A DNA stretch of 64,000 bases, from positions 62,001 through 126,000 of the forward strand of contig CAYLZD010000005.1 of NCBI GenBank assembly GCA_964388275.1, read 5' to 3'. Source of the DNA: JARYLZ01 sp964388275. Lineage in GTDB: Bacteria > Bacteroidota > Ignavibacteria > SZUA-365. The position numbers were made by a program, and so were the translations under genes. Below, one piece after another: positions 43,770 through 52,416 of the stretch; position 1 is the stretch's first letter; the number at the start of each line of letters is the position of its first letter. The notes under the pieces were generated by a model that saw nothing but the letters and a program-made list of their open reading frames with translations, had not been told where the DNA came from and did no database searches.

Positions 43770-45176
43770 ATGGCGATTGCACTTTACAACACACTTACAC
43801 GAAAAGTGGAAACATTTGTCCCGCTGGCCGAAGGCGAGGCGGGAATGTACACCTGCGGCCCCACGGTGTACGACTATTTCCACATCGGCAACGCGCGCAC
43901 TTTCGTGATGTCCGACGTTCTTCGGCGGTATCTGATCTATCGCGGATATAAGGTCAAGTTCGTCATGAACATCACCGACGTGGATGACAGGATCATCGCC
44001 CGCGCCAACGAGGAGGGCGTCCCGCCTTCGGAAGTTGCGGCGAGATACACCGAGGCATTCTTCCAAGACGTCGCCGCTCTCGCCGTGCTTCCCGCGGACG
44101 CCCACCCGAGGGCGACTGAAAACATGGATGGGATAATCAGCCACATCACGAGGCTGGTCGCCGCCGATATGGCGTATGTGGTGGATGGAGATGTTTTTTT
44201 CCGCGTCGGCGCCTTCCCGAAATACGGCGCCTTGAGCGGCAAGAAAGTGGACGAGCTCTTGGCGGGCGCCAGGGTCGAGACCGATCCGCGGAAGGATCAT
44301 CCCTGCGATTTCGCTCTATGGAAGAGCGCGAAGCCGGGGGAACCCAGCTGGGATTCCCCCTGGGGAAAGGGACGTCCCGGTTGGCATATTGAATGCTCCG
44401 TCATGTCAATGAAACATCTCGGTGAGTCCTTCGACATTCACGCCGGCGGCAACGATCTGATCTTTCCACATCATGAGAACGAAATCGCGCAGAGCGAAGC
44501 CCTGACAAGTAAACCGCTGGCAGGATACTGGCTGCATTTCGGTTTCCTGAACATCGACAACGAGAAGATGTCCAAATCTCTGGGCAATTTCATGACGGCG
44601 CGGGACATCTTAAGGCGCCGCTCCGCCGAGACCATCCGCTTCTTCTATCTGCAAACGCATTACCGCGGACCCTTGAATTTCAGCGACGAGGGACTCGATG
44701 CTTCGGAGAAAGGCCTTCAACGACTGCAGACGCTTTACGACGCGCTCGAGGAGCACGCCGACGGCGGCGGGGATCTGGATGTCGAAAGCTATGAGAAGCG
44801 TTTCATCGAAAGCGTGGACCACGACTTGAACACGCCGGCCGGCTTCGGCGTCATATTCGATCTCGTGCGCGAGGCGAATTCCCTCCTGCACGGGGGCGGC
44901 TTGTCCGCCGCCTCGCGCGGGGCCGCCGCCGGCTTCCTGCGCAGGACGGCGGGGGAAGTGTTCGGAGTGCTTCGCGCAAAGGACGCAAGCTCGGACGGCG
45001 AGGACGAATTCGCGGCGCTGATGCGGCTCCTCATGGAAACGCGCGCGAAGGCGAGGGCGGCCAGGCAGTGGGAACTCGCCGATTCCATACGCGACGGCCT
45101 GAAAGACCTCGGACTGATCCTCGAAGACGGCAAGGAGGGAACGGCATGGAAACGCATCGGCGGGCAGCGGGACTAA
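43770..45176 (+). CDS. cysS: Cysteinyl-tRNA synthetase
   Basis: 468 residues. Class I synthetase signatures are HIGNARTF (about 34) and KMSKSLGNF (about 267), with the zinc-site cysteine in TCGPTVYDYF (about 28) and further Cys/His in WHIECSVMSMKHLG and FPHHENEIAQSEA (about 210-245). The C-terminal DALR-type anticodon-binding domain follows. Loads tRNA-Cys. Ends 28 bp before the cyclic-nucleotide-binding gene. Confidence 0.97.
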   Translation: MAIALYNTLTRKVETFVPLAEGEAGMYTCGPTVYDYFHIGNARTFVMSDVLRRYLIYRGYKVKFVMNITDVDDRIIARANEEGVPPSEVAARYTEAFFQDVAALAVLPADAHPRATENMDGIISHITRLVAADMAYVVDGDVFFRVGAFPKYGALSGKKVDELLAGARVETDPRKDHPCDFALWKSAKPGEPSWDSPWGKGRPGWHIECSVMSMKHLGESFDIHAGGNDLIFPHHENEIAQSEALTSKPLAGYWLHFGFLNIDNEKMSKSLGNFMTARDILRRRSAETIRFFYLQTHYRGPLNFSDEGLDASEKGLQRLQTLYDALEEHADGGGDLDVESYEKRFIESVDHDLNTPAGFGVIFDLVREANSLLHGGGLSAASRGAAAGFLRRTAGEVFGVLRAKDASSDGEDEFAALMRLLMETRAKARAARQWELADSIRDGLKDLGLILEDGKEGTAWKRIGGQRD

Positions 45177-45204
45177 CAAGCATAGTTCAGGAGCGACGAC
45201 TGAA

Positions 45205-45717
45205 ATGAGCTCGACCTTTCTCTGGGAAAATTTTTTCCGCGGCGGGAAGCAGGATGACCTGATCACGCTTCTGAGGCGCGTGCCCATTTTCGAATCTCTC
45301 ACCTCGCGCGAACTGAAGCTCGTCGAGAACATCCTTCACCGCAGAGTATACGCCGAGGGAGAGCCGGTATTCAGGGAAGGGGAGAAGGGATCGGCCATGT
45401 ACATAATCGAGAAGGGCGAAGTGCGCCTTCGCAGCGGCGAAACCGCAAGAGAAGTGGGCGACTTGCACGACGGCGATTTCTTCGGAGAGATGGCTCTGTT
45501 TTCGGAACAGCCGAGGCCGGCCACGGCGGTGGCGCACACCGACACCCGGCTTTTCGGATTTGCGCAGGCGGATCTGCTGGGCCTTCTTGAGACCAATCCG
45601 CGTCTCGGAATCAAGGTGGTGATGAAACTCGCGCGTGTCATCGCGGAGCGGCTCCGTCGAGCTTCGATCGAAAACCGCAGATTGCGCGATCAGCTCGAAT
45701 CGGCGGGCAAGTCCTGA
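45205..45717 (+). CDS. Cyclic nucleotide-binding domain protein
   Basis: 170 residues made almost entirely of one CRP-like cNMP-binding domain (about 15-140): LLRRVPIFESLTSREL start, YIIEKGEVRLR, and the phosphate-binding cassette GDFFGEMALFSEQPRPATAVA (about 92-112). There is no HTH domain, so it is not a CRP-type regulator. The Arg of the classical cassette is present in PRPATA. It may sense cAMP or cGMP, or have lost ligand binding. The next gene, a membrane protein of the AI-2E family, starts 8 bp downstream. Confidence 0.85.
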   Translation: MSSTFLWENFFRGGKQDDLITLLRRVPIFESLTSRELKLVENILHRRVYAEGEPVFREGEKGSAMYIIEKGEVRLRSGETAREVGDLHDGDFFGEMALFSEQPRPATAVAHTDTRLFGFAQADLLGLLETNPRLGIKVVMKLARVIAERLRRASIENRRLRDQLESAGKS

Positions 45718-45725
45718 GTGACGAA

Positions 45726-46769
45726 GTGACGGCCAACACCCGCATATTGGCGGTTCTCCTGATCATCGCGGTCTGCACTGCGGTGCTGTATACCGTCTTT
45801 ACTATCGGCGCCATCGTGGCGCTCTTCCTGCTTTCCCTCCTCTTCGCTTTCATCCTGACACCCGCCGTCAACGCGATGGAACGGCTAAGAATGCCGCGCA
45901 CACTCGCCGCCCTTCTCGTGTTCGCACTGTTTTTCGGAGGCATGGGTCTTATTATTTATCTCCTCGCACCCTTCATTTACACCGAATTGACCCACCTGCA
46001 GGAGGTAGTGAGCGTCGGACAGATGAGGAAAGCCGTCCGTGACATCGAGGTGTATCTGAGCCGGCAGCTCTCTTTTCTCGGCGTGCGCCGACTGCACATC
46101 GCGCCCAAGGTGGAGGAATGGGTCGGCGTCGCCTTCGACAACGTTTTCAACATCGCATCGAGCCTCGTCGGACTCGTCCTCTTCGCGGTCATGCTGCTGA
46201 TTTCAACTTTTTTCCTGCTGAAGGATGCGCGCGCGCTGAAGAGTTCTCTTGTGGAGTTTGTTCCGAACGCGTTCTTCGAGATCATCCTCAACATCCTTCA
46301 CAAAACCGAATGGTCCGTTGGAGCTTACCTGAGGGGGATACTGCTGGATGCCTTCACAATCGCGATCCTGACCACAGTCGCGCTTTGGCTTATCGATCTG
46401 CCTTACTTCTTCGTTATCGGCATCATTGCCGGGATCGCGAATCTGGTTCCCTATCTCGGCCCGCCCACGGCGGGACTCGTGGCTATTTTCGTCTCGGCCG
46501 TCTCAACAGGCAGGTTCGACCAGGCGCCTCTCATCATATTCGTCTTCATCATCATCCGCCTTTTCGACGATGCGGTCGTGCAACCGCTCACCATATCGAG
46601 AAGTGTCAGGCAGCATCCTCTGGTCATCATTTTCACTCTGTTGATCGGGGGACAACTTTTCGGCATACTTGGAATGCTTTTCGCCGTTCCCACTATCGGC
46701 GTCTTCAGGGTTCTGATAAGCGAAATAATGTCGGGATTCCGTCAATACAGACCGCAATCCGGTGTCTGA
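45726..46769 (+). CDS. AI-2E family transporter (UPF0118)
   Basis: 347 residues from GTG 45726 with about seven membrane segments. The family signatures are present: FILTPAVNAMERLRMPRTLAALLVFALFF (about 40-68), and the C-terminal GLVAIFVSAVS..., IIRLFDDAVVQPLTI and HPLVIIFTLLIGGQLFGILGMLFAVPTIG (about 297-325). Members are exporters or antiporters of varied small solutes; the AI-2 name is historic and substrate here is unknown. The 3' end overlaps the next gene by 8 bp. Confidence 0.92.
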   Translation: MTANTRILAVLLIIAVCTAVLYTVFTIGAIVALFLLSLLFAFILTPAVNAMERLRMPRTLAALLVFALFFGGMGLIIYLLAPFIYTELTHLQEVVSVGQMRKAVRDIEVYLSRQLSFLGVRRLHIAPKVEEWVGVAFDNVFNIASSLVGLVLFAVMLLISTFFLLKDARALKSSLVEFVPNAFFEIILNILHKTEWSVGAYLRGILLDAFTIAILTTVALWLIDLPYFFVIGIIAGIANLVPYLGPPTAGLVAIFVSAVSTGRFDQAPLIIFVFIIIRLFDDAVVQPLTISRSVRQHPLVIIFTLLIGGQLFGILGMLFAVPTIGVFRVLISEIMSGFRQYRPQSGV

Positions 46770-48279
46770 CACCAGGCGGGGGACTGAGATCAGCGTGCAG
46801 GAGAACATACAACCGCCAGGTTCTGAAATCGTGCGAAAGGGCGATTCGATCCGCCTGAAGATGGAGAAGGCCGCCTTCGAGGGCAAGTCGGTGGCTAGGC
46901 ACGGAGGACTGGTGGTGTTCGTTGAAGGCGCGGTTCCGGGCGACGTGGCGGACGTGAGGATATTCAAGAAAAAGCGCGATTATGCCGAAGGCCGGGCTGT
47001 CGAGATCGTGCTACCATCCACGGAACGTGTGGAGCCAAAGTGCGGTCATTTCGGGATTTGCGGCGGTTGCTCATGGCAGAATCTCGCGTATGAAGCGCAA
47101 TTGCAATGGAAAAGAGAGCACGTCCGCGAAGCATTCGAGCGCATCGGCGGATTGGGCGCGGTATCCGTGCGCGAGACGCTCGCCGCCGAACGTCAATTCT
47201 TCTACCGCAACAAGATGGAGTATTCATTCGGCGAGAGTCGCTGGCTGCTGCAGGATGAAATGGATGTGGACCTGGAGGAGCCGGCCTTCGCCCTCGGTCT
47301 GCATGTGCCGGGAAGATTCGACAAGATATTGCATATCGATGAATGCATGCTGCAATCGCAGGAATCGAATGCGATACTTTCCGCTACGCGGTCGTATTTC
47401 CTGGCTAACGGCGGCAAGGCGTTTTCCACTCGAAATCAAAGCGGGGAGCTGCGAAATCTGGTGATACGGGAGGCGAAGGCCACAGGAGAGCGCATGGTAT
47501 TCCTTGTCACCGGTCCGGGGAACAGCGCCGTGATGGATGGCTATGCGTCGGTTTTACGCGATCCCGCACTGGGTGTGACCACGTTCGTGCACGGGGTCAC
47601 CTCGCGGCTATCCTCGGTCGCCCTCGCGGACAGCGAACGGGTGTTTTTCGGCGACGGCCACATCACAGAGCGGCTCGGAGGGAATGTTTTCCGGATATCC
47701 CCGTCGTCTTTCTTCCAGACCAATACGGCGCAAGCCGAGCGGCTGTACGGGCTGGCCAGCGACTTCGCCGGCAGCCGGCCGGACGACGTTCTCTGGGATC
47801 TGTATTGCGGAACAGGAACCATTTCGCTGTTTCTTGCCCGTAGCGCGGGCGAGGTCCTCGGAGTCGAATTGAACGGACAAGCCGTGAGCGACGCCCGCCA
47901 GAACGCGGCCGCAAACGGGATCGACAACGCCAACTTTATAGTTGCCGATATATCGGCTTTTCTCAAGGAGAGAAAATCGCATAATACCGCGCCCGATGTG
48001 GTGATCCTTGATCCGCCTCGGGCCGGCCTGCATCCTGACGCCGCTCGAATGCTGGGTGAAATCCTTCCGCCGAAAATCGTTTACGTGAGTTGCAATCCGG
48101 CGACGTGTGCTCGCGATTGCTCATTCCTCGCCGGGCGCGGATACAACGTCGTCGAGATCGCGCCGGTCGACATGTTTCCGCAGACTTATCACATAGAATG
48201 CGTTGTGCTGCTGGAACGGGTAACGGGCCTGCCCACCGAAGCTCCGCGCAGCGGAGCGCAGGCGGGGAACGGTGAATGA
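46762..48279 (+). CDS. 23S rRNA (uracil-5-)-methyltransferase, RlmD/RumA type
   Basis: 505 residues from GTG 46762. A TRAM domain (about 28-85) precedes the [4Fe-4S] ligands C94, C100 and C103 (CGHFGICGGC), and the SAM-binding LYCGTGTISLFLA follows at about 352. The catalytic cysteine is C444 in YVSCNPATCARD, with a glutamate/His-containing C-terminus FPQTYHIECVVLLER. It makes m5U in 23S rRNA (or tRNA in some relatives) with SAM. It is adjacent and convergent with the anti-sigma gene with a single base between stop codons. Confidence 0.92.
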   Translation: MSDTRRGTEISVQENIQPPGSEIVRKGDSIRLKMEKAAFEGKSVARHGGLVVFVEGAVPGDVADVRIFKKKRDYAEGRAVEIVLPSTERVEPKCGHFGICGGCSWQNLAYEAQLQWKREHVREAFERIGGLGAVSVRETLAAERQFFYRNKMEYSFGESRWLLQDEMDVDLEEPAFALGLHVPGRFDKILHIDECMLQSQESNAILSATRSYFLANGGKAFSTRNQSGELRNLVIREAKATGERMVFLVTGPGNSAVMDGYASVLRDPALGVTTFVHGVTSRLSSVALADSERVFFGDGHITERLGGNVFRISPSSFFQTNTAQAERLYGLASDFAGSRPDDVLWDLYCGTGTISLFLARSAGEVLGVELNGQAVSDARQNAAANGIDNANFIVADISAFLKERKSHNTAPDVVILDPPRAGLHPDAARMLGEILPPKIVYVSCNPATCARDCSFLAGRGYNVVEIAPVDMFPQTYHIECVVLLERVTGLPTEAPRSGAQAGNGE

Positions 48280-48280
48280 T

Positions 48281-49891
48281 TCACGGGGAACGGGTTGCGC
48301 CGGCGGCGCGCCGGTTCTCAGGAGGACGCAGTTGCCGATCGCGGCGGTTCGCTCGTAAGATCACGATCGTATCCACTCCGGCGCCGGCCACCACGCGCAG
48401 CTCTGTCGGGATCGGAACGCCGTCAGCCGGATCGAAATCAGGTGGCGTCGGAAACGAGATGCCGCGCAATCGTTCTCTGATTTCGGGTACGGCGCGCAAG
48501 GATCGTCTGATTATGCTGTCAACATCGATATGAACCGCGGACTGCGGAATATCGGGGGCATCCGCTTCCTGTCGTATCCGGATTCGGAGCACCCGGTCGC
48601 CTAGCGCCGGCAGCGAGCGTGCCGGGATTCCGTGCCTCCTGCGAACCAGGCCGTCGTACTCCTGAATGGCTTTCACGTAGGCGTTGCGGTATGCCTCCGA
48701 GAGCACGACGGTGACGGATTGATCCTCGGAGGATCCGTAAACGTGCTGCAGCGCTCTCCGCGCGCGCTGCAATTCCGTTTCAGCGGCCTGCAATGCGTTC
48801 CGGGCATTCTGGGATCCGATCTCAATCGGCGGTGCGGGATAGGGAGTTCGTTTCGTCTGGTCACCGCTTCGTTCCGAGCCGCCGGTCCGCGGAGACGTAG
48901 CGCGCGCGCCGTTTTTCCGGTTTTCCTCGAACACGAGCGCCAACCGCCGCAATTCCACCGTGTCCGTTCTGAGCACCACGAAGGAACGCTCGTTTTCAGG
49001 CGCGGCATTCAACCGCATGTTAAGCAGAGCCGGCGGGTCGGGTGATACCGCAGCCTGCGCATCGATGGTCCACGGAGCTCCGCGCGTTCCGAGGAAGCGA
49101 TCGAACCGGATGCGCTGCCGAGGTTCCAGGGAAGACGCAATGGACGCGAGAATGGCCGAACTCCATTCTCCAATCGACGGATCGATAAGCAGTGACTCGT
49201 TCTCCCCGAGCAGCACAGACGATTCGATACGGCGCTGTGCGATCGACAGGAGGCTGTCTACCACTTTTTTCTGCTCTTCCGTAGCCCGGATCTCGCGGTA
49301 CAGATCGTCCGTGGTGATCTGCCGCGGCCTATTAGCGGCGGCGCCGAGATTGATGCGGAACCCGGAATCGCTGGAATTGTCGACTTTCAGAAACGTCCTG
49401 TCCTCGTCGATGGGCAGTGTTCCATAGACCGCGAATTCGAGAACGCCGTCGCGGTCCGTCCTGTTGTGAAGAGGAAGAAGCCAGGAGGAGCCGATCGTTT
49501 CCTCGTAGAAATGCCGCACCTGTTCCCCGGTGCGCGAAACGACGCTCACGATTTCCCGGCTTTGCGTCAAGATGATTACGGCCAGAGCGGCGCAAGCGAG
49601 CGCACCGGCGGAGAGCAGCGCCGGGATTAAACGGCGCGGAACCGCAAAAGCATCCTCGGATTGGCGATCCGGAAGACGATCTCTCAATCGATGCCAGAAC
49701 CCTTCGTCTATCGGCAGGGAACGCAGATTCCTGAGGGCGTTTCCGGAAGCGAGCAGTCCGTCGCGCCGAGCGCGGAGCTTGGCGTCGATTTCCAGAGCTT
49801 CTTCAAGGCGCGCGCGGCGCTTCGGATCCAGGCTTCCGTCGAGCAGCGAGGAAAGCTCTTCATCGAGTTGTCGCGATGTAGGCCGCTTCAT
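48281..49891 (-). CDS. Membrane anti-sigma-like protein with large extracytoplasmic domain
   Basis: 536 residues. The N-terminal about 80 residues are a short cytoplasmic helical region resembling anti-sigma (zinc-less ASD) helices, with ELSSLLDGSLDPKRRARLEEALEID (about 12-38). One membrane segment (about 88-108) follows and then about 425 residues outside, mostly charged and unrecognised. Its start overlaps the sigma gene stop by 4 bp on the same strand, the usual ECF sigma/anti-sigma order. The outer domain is unusually large for an anti-sigma and may sense a signal. The partnership is inferred from context. Confidence 0.62.
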   Translation of the reverse strand: MKRPTSRQLDEELSSLLDGSLDPKRRARLEEALEIDAKLRARRDGLLASGNALRNLRSLPIDEGFWHRLRDRLPDRQSEDAFAVPRRLIPALLSAGALACAALAVIILTQSREIVSVVSRTGEQVRHFYEETIGSSWLLPLHNRTDRDGVLEFAVYGTLPIDEDRTFLKVDNSSDSGFRINLGAAANRPRQITTDDLYREIRATEEQKKVVDSLLSIAQRRIESSVLLGENESLLIDPSIGEWSSAILASIASSLEPRQRIRFDRFLGTRGAPWTIDAQAAVSPDPPALLNMRLNAAPENERSFVVLRTDTVELRRLALVFEENRKNGARATSPRTGGSERSGDQTKRTPYPAPPIEIGSQNARNALQAAETELQRARRALQHVYGSSEDQSVTVVLSEAYRNAYVKAIQEYDGLVRRRHGIPARSLPALGDRVLRIRIRQEADAPDIPQSAVHIDVDSIIRRSLRAVPEIRERLRGISFPTPPDFDPADGVPIPTELRVVAGAGVDTIVILRANRRDRQLRPPENRRAAGATRSP

Positions 49892-50577
49892 GGGGTCCTA
49901 TCCTCCTGCGCGGCCGATTCCGCGACGGGCGCCGCCGCCGGGCATTTTAGAACCGGCTCGAGCATGGATCTCAAGAGCGCGCGTCCTCTCGCTATGCGTG
50001 ATTTGACGGTTCCGGCGGGGGCGTCGATAACCTCCGATATTTCCTCGTAACTCAGTCCGTCGATGTCGCGCAGCACCACCGGGATTCGGTAGAGGTCCGG
50101 CACTCCCGCCAGGGCCGCGCGTATTTCCCTGTCCATGCCGGGTTCGGCGGGCGCCTGCGAAAGCCGGTCGTGCAATTCGCGATCGTTGTTTTCCATCAGC
50201 ATATTGAGCGAAAGGAAGCGCCGGACACGCCGTTTTCTAAGCTCATCCCGGCACTTGTTTACGGTTATGCGGTACAACCATGTCGTGAACGCGGCGTCGA
50301 AGCGGAACATGGGCAGACCGGTGTACACTTTGATGAACACGTCCTGGGCTATGTCGTCTATTGCGTCCCGGTCATGGAGAATATTGTGTATCATATTCCG
50401 CACCCGCTCTTTGTGCCGTTCCACGAGAGTGCGAAACGCGTGTTCATCGCCGCCTTGCGCCATGGTTACGAGCGCGTCGTCACCGGATTCTCCGGTAGCG
50501 GAACCGTTATCCTGGAATGTCATCTGTCGCGGCTGCGGCGTTTGTGTGTCCACGCTGCTCGACATCGTTAGACGCAT
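49888..50577 (-). CDS. ECF-type RNA polymerase sigma factor
   Basis: 229 residues. Sigma region 2 (about 50-115: FRTLVERHKERVRNMI, DIAQDVFIKVYTGLPMFRFDAAFTTWLYRI) and region 4 (about 155-205: VPDLYRIPVVLRDIDGLSYEEISEVIDAPAGTVKSRIARGRALLR) are both complete, typical of ECF factors. Region 3 is absent. About 40 polar residues precede region 2. It is translationally coupled to the anti-sigma-like gene. The promoter proposed at 50605-50610 lies in the region before its start. Confidence 0.94.
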   Translation of the reverse strand: MRLTMSSSVDTQTPQPRQMTFQDNGSATGESGDDALVTMAQGGDEHAFRTLVERHKERVRNMIHNILHDRDAIDDIAQDVFIKVYTGLPMFRFDAAFTTWLYRITVNKCRDELRKRRVRRFLSLNMLMENNDRELHDRLSQAPAEPGMDREIRAALAGVPDLYRIPVVLRDIDGLSYEEISEVIDAPAGTVKSRIARGRALLRSMLEPVLKCPAAAPVAESAAQEDRTP

Positions 50578-50604
50578 CCTGCGCTGTTTTGTTCCATACT
50601 CAGG

Positions 50605-50610
50605 ATTATA
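50605..50610 (-). promoter_or_regulatory. TATAAT -10 element upstream of the sigma factor gene
   Basis: A perfect TATAAT on the minus strand, 28 bp before the sigma gene ATG. The matching -35 is poor (AAAACT at 17-18 bp), so it may be extended or an ECF-type site with different -35. Confidence 0.35.
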
Positions 50611-50674
50611 CGTCCGTCAATCGAAAAAGTTTTACTTGCGAGGCGGCCTGGATTTTCCGGATGCGTCAATAGAA

Positions 50675-50716
50675 GCGGAACGCCGTTCACCGGGTACCGG
50701 ATCGGCGGCGTTCCGC
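50675..50716 (-). terminator. Long stem-loop after the SPFH gene, terminator-like
   Basis: An 11-bp perfect stem GCGGAACGCCG/CGGCGTTCCGC (50675-50685 with 50706-50716) encloses a 20-nt loop that itself holds CCGG/CCGG. On the minus strand it comes after the SPFH stop and is followed by TTCTATT, a weak T-tract. It probably ends the NfeD-SPFH transcript. The remaining spacer between 50578 and 50777 is otherwise empty. Confidence 0.55.
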
Positions 50717-50777
50717 GTTCGCGAGTCGAGCCGTCTCGCGCCGGGAAGCAGGAGAGGGATCCCGGCGCCGGAGAGGT

Positions 50778-51701
50778 TTACTTAGCGCCGATGTTGCTCA
50801 GCATCTCCTTTATTCCGCCGAGCGATCCCATGATGCCGCTGGCTTCGTAGGGCAGGAACACAAGCTTCTGGGAGTTGGACGAAATTTCCTTGAGCGATTC
50901 CAGATACTTCATGGCGATTAGATAAGTGGCCGGATCGCCCGCCTGCGTTTTCAGGGATTCCGAAACGAGCGTGATCGCCTGTGCCTCGGCGTTCGCGACG
51001 CGCAGCCGCGCCTCGGCCTGTCCCTCGGCCTCGAGAATAGCCGACTGTTTCTGGCCTTCAGCGGCGACTATCGCCGACTGTTTCTGGCCTTCCGCCCGAA
51101 GTATCGCCGACTGCTTCTGGCCTTCCGCCTCGAGAATGACCGCGCGGCGGTTGCGCTCGGCGGTCATCTGCTTCTCCATGGTCAGCCGGATGTCCTCCGG
51201 AGGAAGAATGTTGCGCAATTCGATGCGCATCACCTTCACTCCCCACTTGTCGGTGGCGGCGTCAAGCGAAGCGCGCAGCTTGGTGTTGATCTGGTCCCGA
51301 CCGGCGAGTGTGTGATCAAGGTCCATTTCTCCGATAACGGCGCGCAGCGCGCTTATCGTCAACTGCTGAATGCCGTATTTGAGCTGAGCTATCTCGTAAA
51401 CCGCCTTGATAGGGTCGATTATCTGCCAGTACACCATGCAGTCCACCTCCATGGTGACGTTGTCGCGCGTGATCACCGGCTGCGGTTCAATGTCGGTGAG
51501 CTGCTCGCGGAGATCCAGTGTGGCGCGCACGCTGTCGATGAAGGGCACTATGATGTTGAGGCCTGACGTCGCAGTCTTATGATACTTGCCGAGACGCTCG
51601 ATGATCTTCACAGTCGCCTGGCTCACCATCTTGATGCTGCTTATCGCGACGATGAAGGCGAAGAAGATGATGATGATCAGAATGATCGTTGCCGCTTCCA
51701 T
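50778..51701 (-). CDS. SPFH/Band 7 membrane protein (QmcA/stomatin-like)
   Basis: 307 residues: N-terminal membrane anchor (about 5-22), the SPFH domain (KIIERLGKYHKTATSGLNIIVPFIDSV onwards, about 30-185) and a coiled-coil tail with three tandem 11-residue copies of an AEGQKQSAI-type unit (about 187-222). These proteins form large membrane-microdomain cages and, with NfeD partners, are linked to membrane-protein quality control. The upstream gene is an NfeD-like protein, as expected for this pair. Confidence 0.93.
   Translation of the reverse strand: MEAATIILIIIIFFAFIVAISSIKMVSQATVKIIERLGKYHKTATSGLNIIVPFIDSVRATLDLREQLTDIEPQPVITRDNVTMEVDCMVYWQIIDPIKAVYEIAQLKYGIQQLTISALRAVIGEMDLDHTLAGRDQINTKLRASLDAATDKWGVKVMRIELRNILPPEDIRLTMEKQMTAERNRRAVILEAEGQKQSAILRAEGQKQSAIVAAEGQKQSAILEAEGQAEARLRVANAEAQAITLVSESLKTQAGDPATYLIAMKYLESLKEISSNSQKLVFLPYEASGIMGSLGGIKEMLSNIGAK
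51040..51138. repeat. Three 33-bp in-frame tandem repeats in the SPFH gene
   Basis: Units begin at 51040, 51073 and 51106, each encoding an 11-residue heptad-like segment with EGQKQSA. They lengthen the coiled coil and are common in this family, so they are coding repeats. Confidence 0.8.
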
Positions 51702-51782
51702 GCTGCCTCCGCTGAATGTAATGGGATTCGTTGATGTGAGATGCAGATTGCCGTTTCGAACCTCGCTTTGCCGGACCGGGGC

Positions 51783-51818
51783 GGGTCCGTTCCCCGGACC
51801 CGGCGCGCTCGCGCCGGG
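51783..51818. repeat. Two mutually exclusive GC-rich hairpins between NfeD and SPFH genes
   Basis: Hairpin 1 pairs GGGTCCG (51783-51789) with CGGACCC (51795-51801). Hairpin 2 pairs CCCGGCGC (51799-51806) with GCGCCGGG (51811-51818). They share CCC at 51799-51801, so only one can form at a time. A T-run (51819-51822) follows hairpin 2 on the plus strand only; on the minus strand, which carries the genes, no T-run follows. This could tune SPFH expression or end an antisense RNA. Confidence 0.6.
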
Positions 51819-51827
51819 TTTTATGTT

Positions 51828-52268
51828 TCACACCCGTTCAATGACAAGGTGTACCCCTTCGATTCGCAGAATGCGGATTCGTTCGCCGGGTTTGATCACG
51901 CTCTCATCGCTGCTTCTCGCCCCCCAATCCTGTCCTTCGATGAGCACACGTCCCGTGCTGTGTATGTTGTCCACAATTTCCGTCACTATGCCGGCTTTGC
52001 CGATCATGGCATCGGCATTCGTGCGCAGGTCTGCGCCCGGAGAGGAGCGCATGAAAACGTTCTTGAAAAGAGTCCGTGAAAGAAACACAAGGACTATGGA
52101 GACGACGACGAAGACAATGATCTGGACGAAAATGTTGCTCACGCCCGCCAGGTCGAGAAGGCCGGCGACGAGCGCGCCGACGCCGAACCACAACAGGACG
52201 AAGCCCGGTGTCATGATCTCCATGATGAAGAACAGCAGCGCTACCGTGAACCACCAATAATACTCCAT
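51828..52268 (-). CDS. NfeD-like membrane protein, C-terminal OB-fold type
   Basis: 146 residues from ATG 52268 with GGAG upstream. Two or three membrane segments (about 5-70, starting YYWWFTVALLFFIMEIMTPGFVLLWFGVGALVAG) are followed by an OB fold with MIGKAGIVTEIVDNIHSTGRVLIEGQDWGARS (about 97-130), the NfeD1b hallmark. Partner of the SPFH protein encoded next. It lacks the N-terminal protease domain of the long NfeD1a type. Confidence 0.9.
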   Translation of the reverse strand: MEYYWWFTVALLFFIMEIMTPGFVLLWFGVGALVAGLLDLAGVSNIFVQIIVFVVVSIVLVFLSRTLFKNVFMRSSPGADLRTNADAMIGKAGIVTEIVDNIHSTGRVLIEGQDWGARSSDESVIKPGERIRILRIEGVHLVIERV

Positions 52269-52346
52269 AGCTCCACTCGAAATATGCTGACTTGGATTGA
52301 CCGGCGAATGACCCGGGGATGCGCATTTGCTCAGGCGAAGTCGGGA

Positions 52347-52374
52347 CAAGGCATCGGGGGCAAATTATGCCTTG
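52347..52374. repeat. Inverted repeat between ABC exporter end and NfeD start
   Basis: An 8-bp perfect arm CAAGGCAT (52347-52354) with ATGCCTTG (52367-52374), 12-bp loop. No T-tract follows it in the direction of the upstream exporter gene. It may end that transcript or serve as an operator for nfeD. Confidence 0.45.
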
Positions 52375-52416
52375 AGAAGATAATAGACAAGAAGCCCGGA
52401 TGGAATATCGCGGACT

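Noticed and set aside
51040..51138. Short regular tandem repeat, possible CRISPR
   Set aside because: Period is 33 bp with no unique spacers, and it is in frame, encoding the SPFH coiled-coil repeats.
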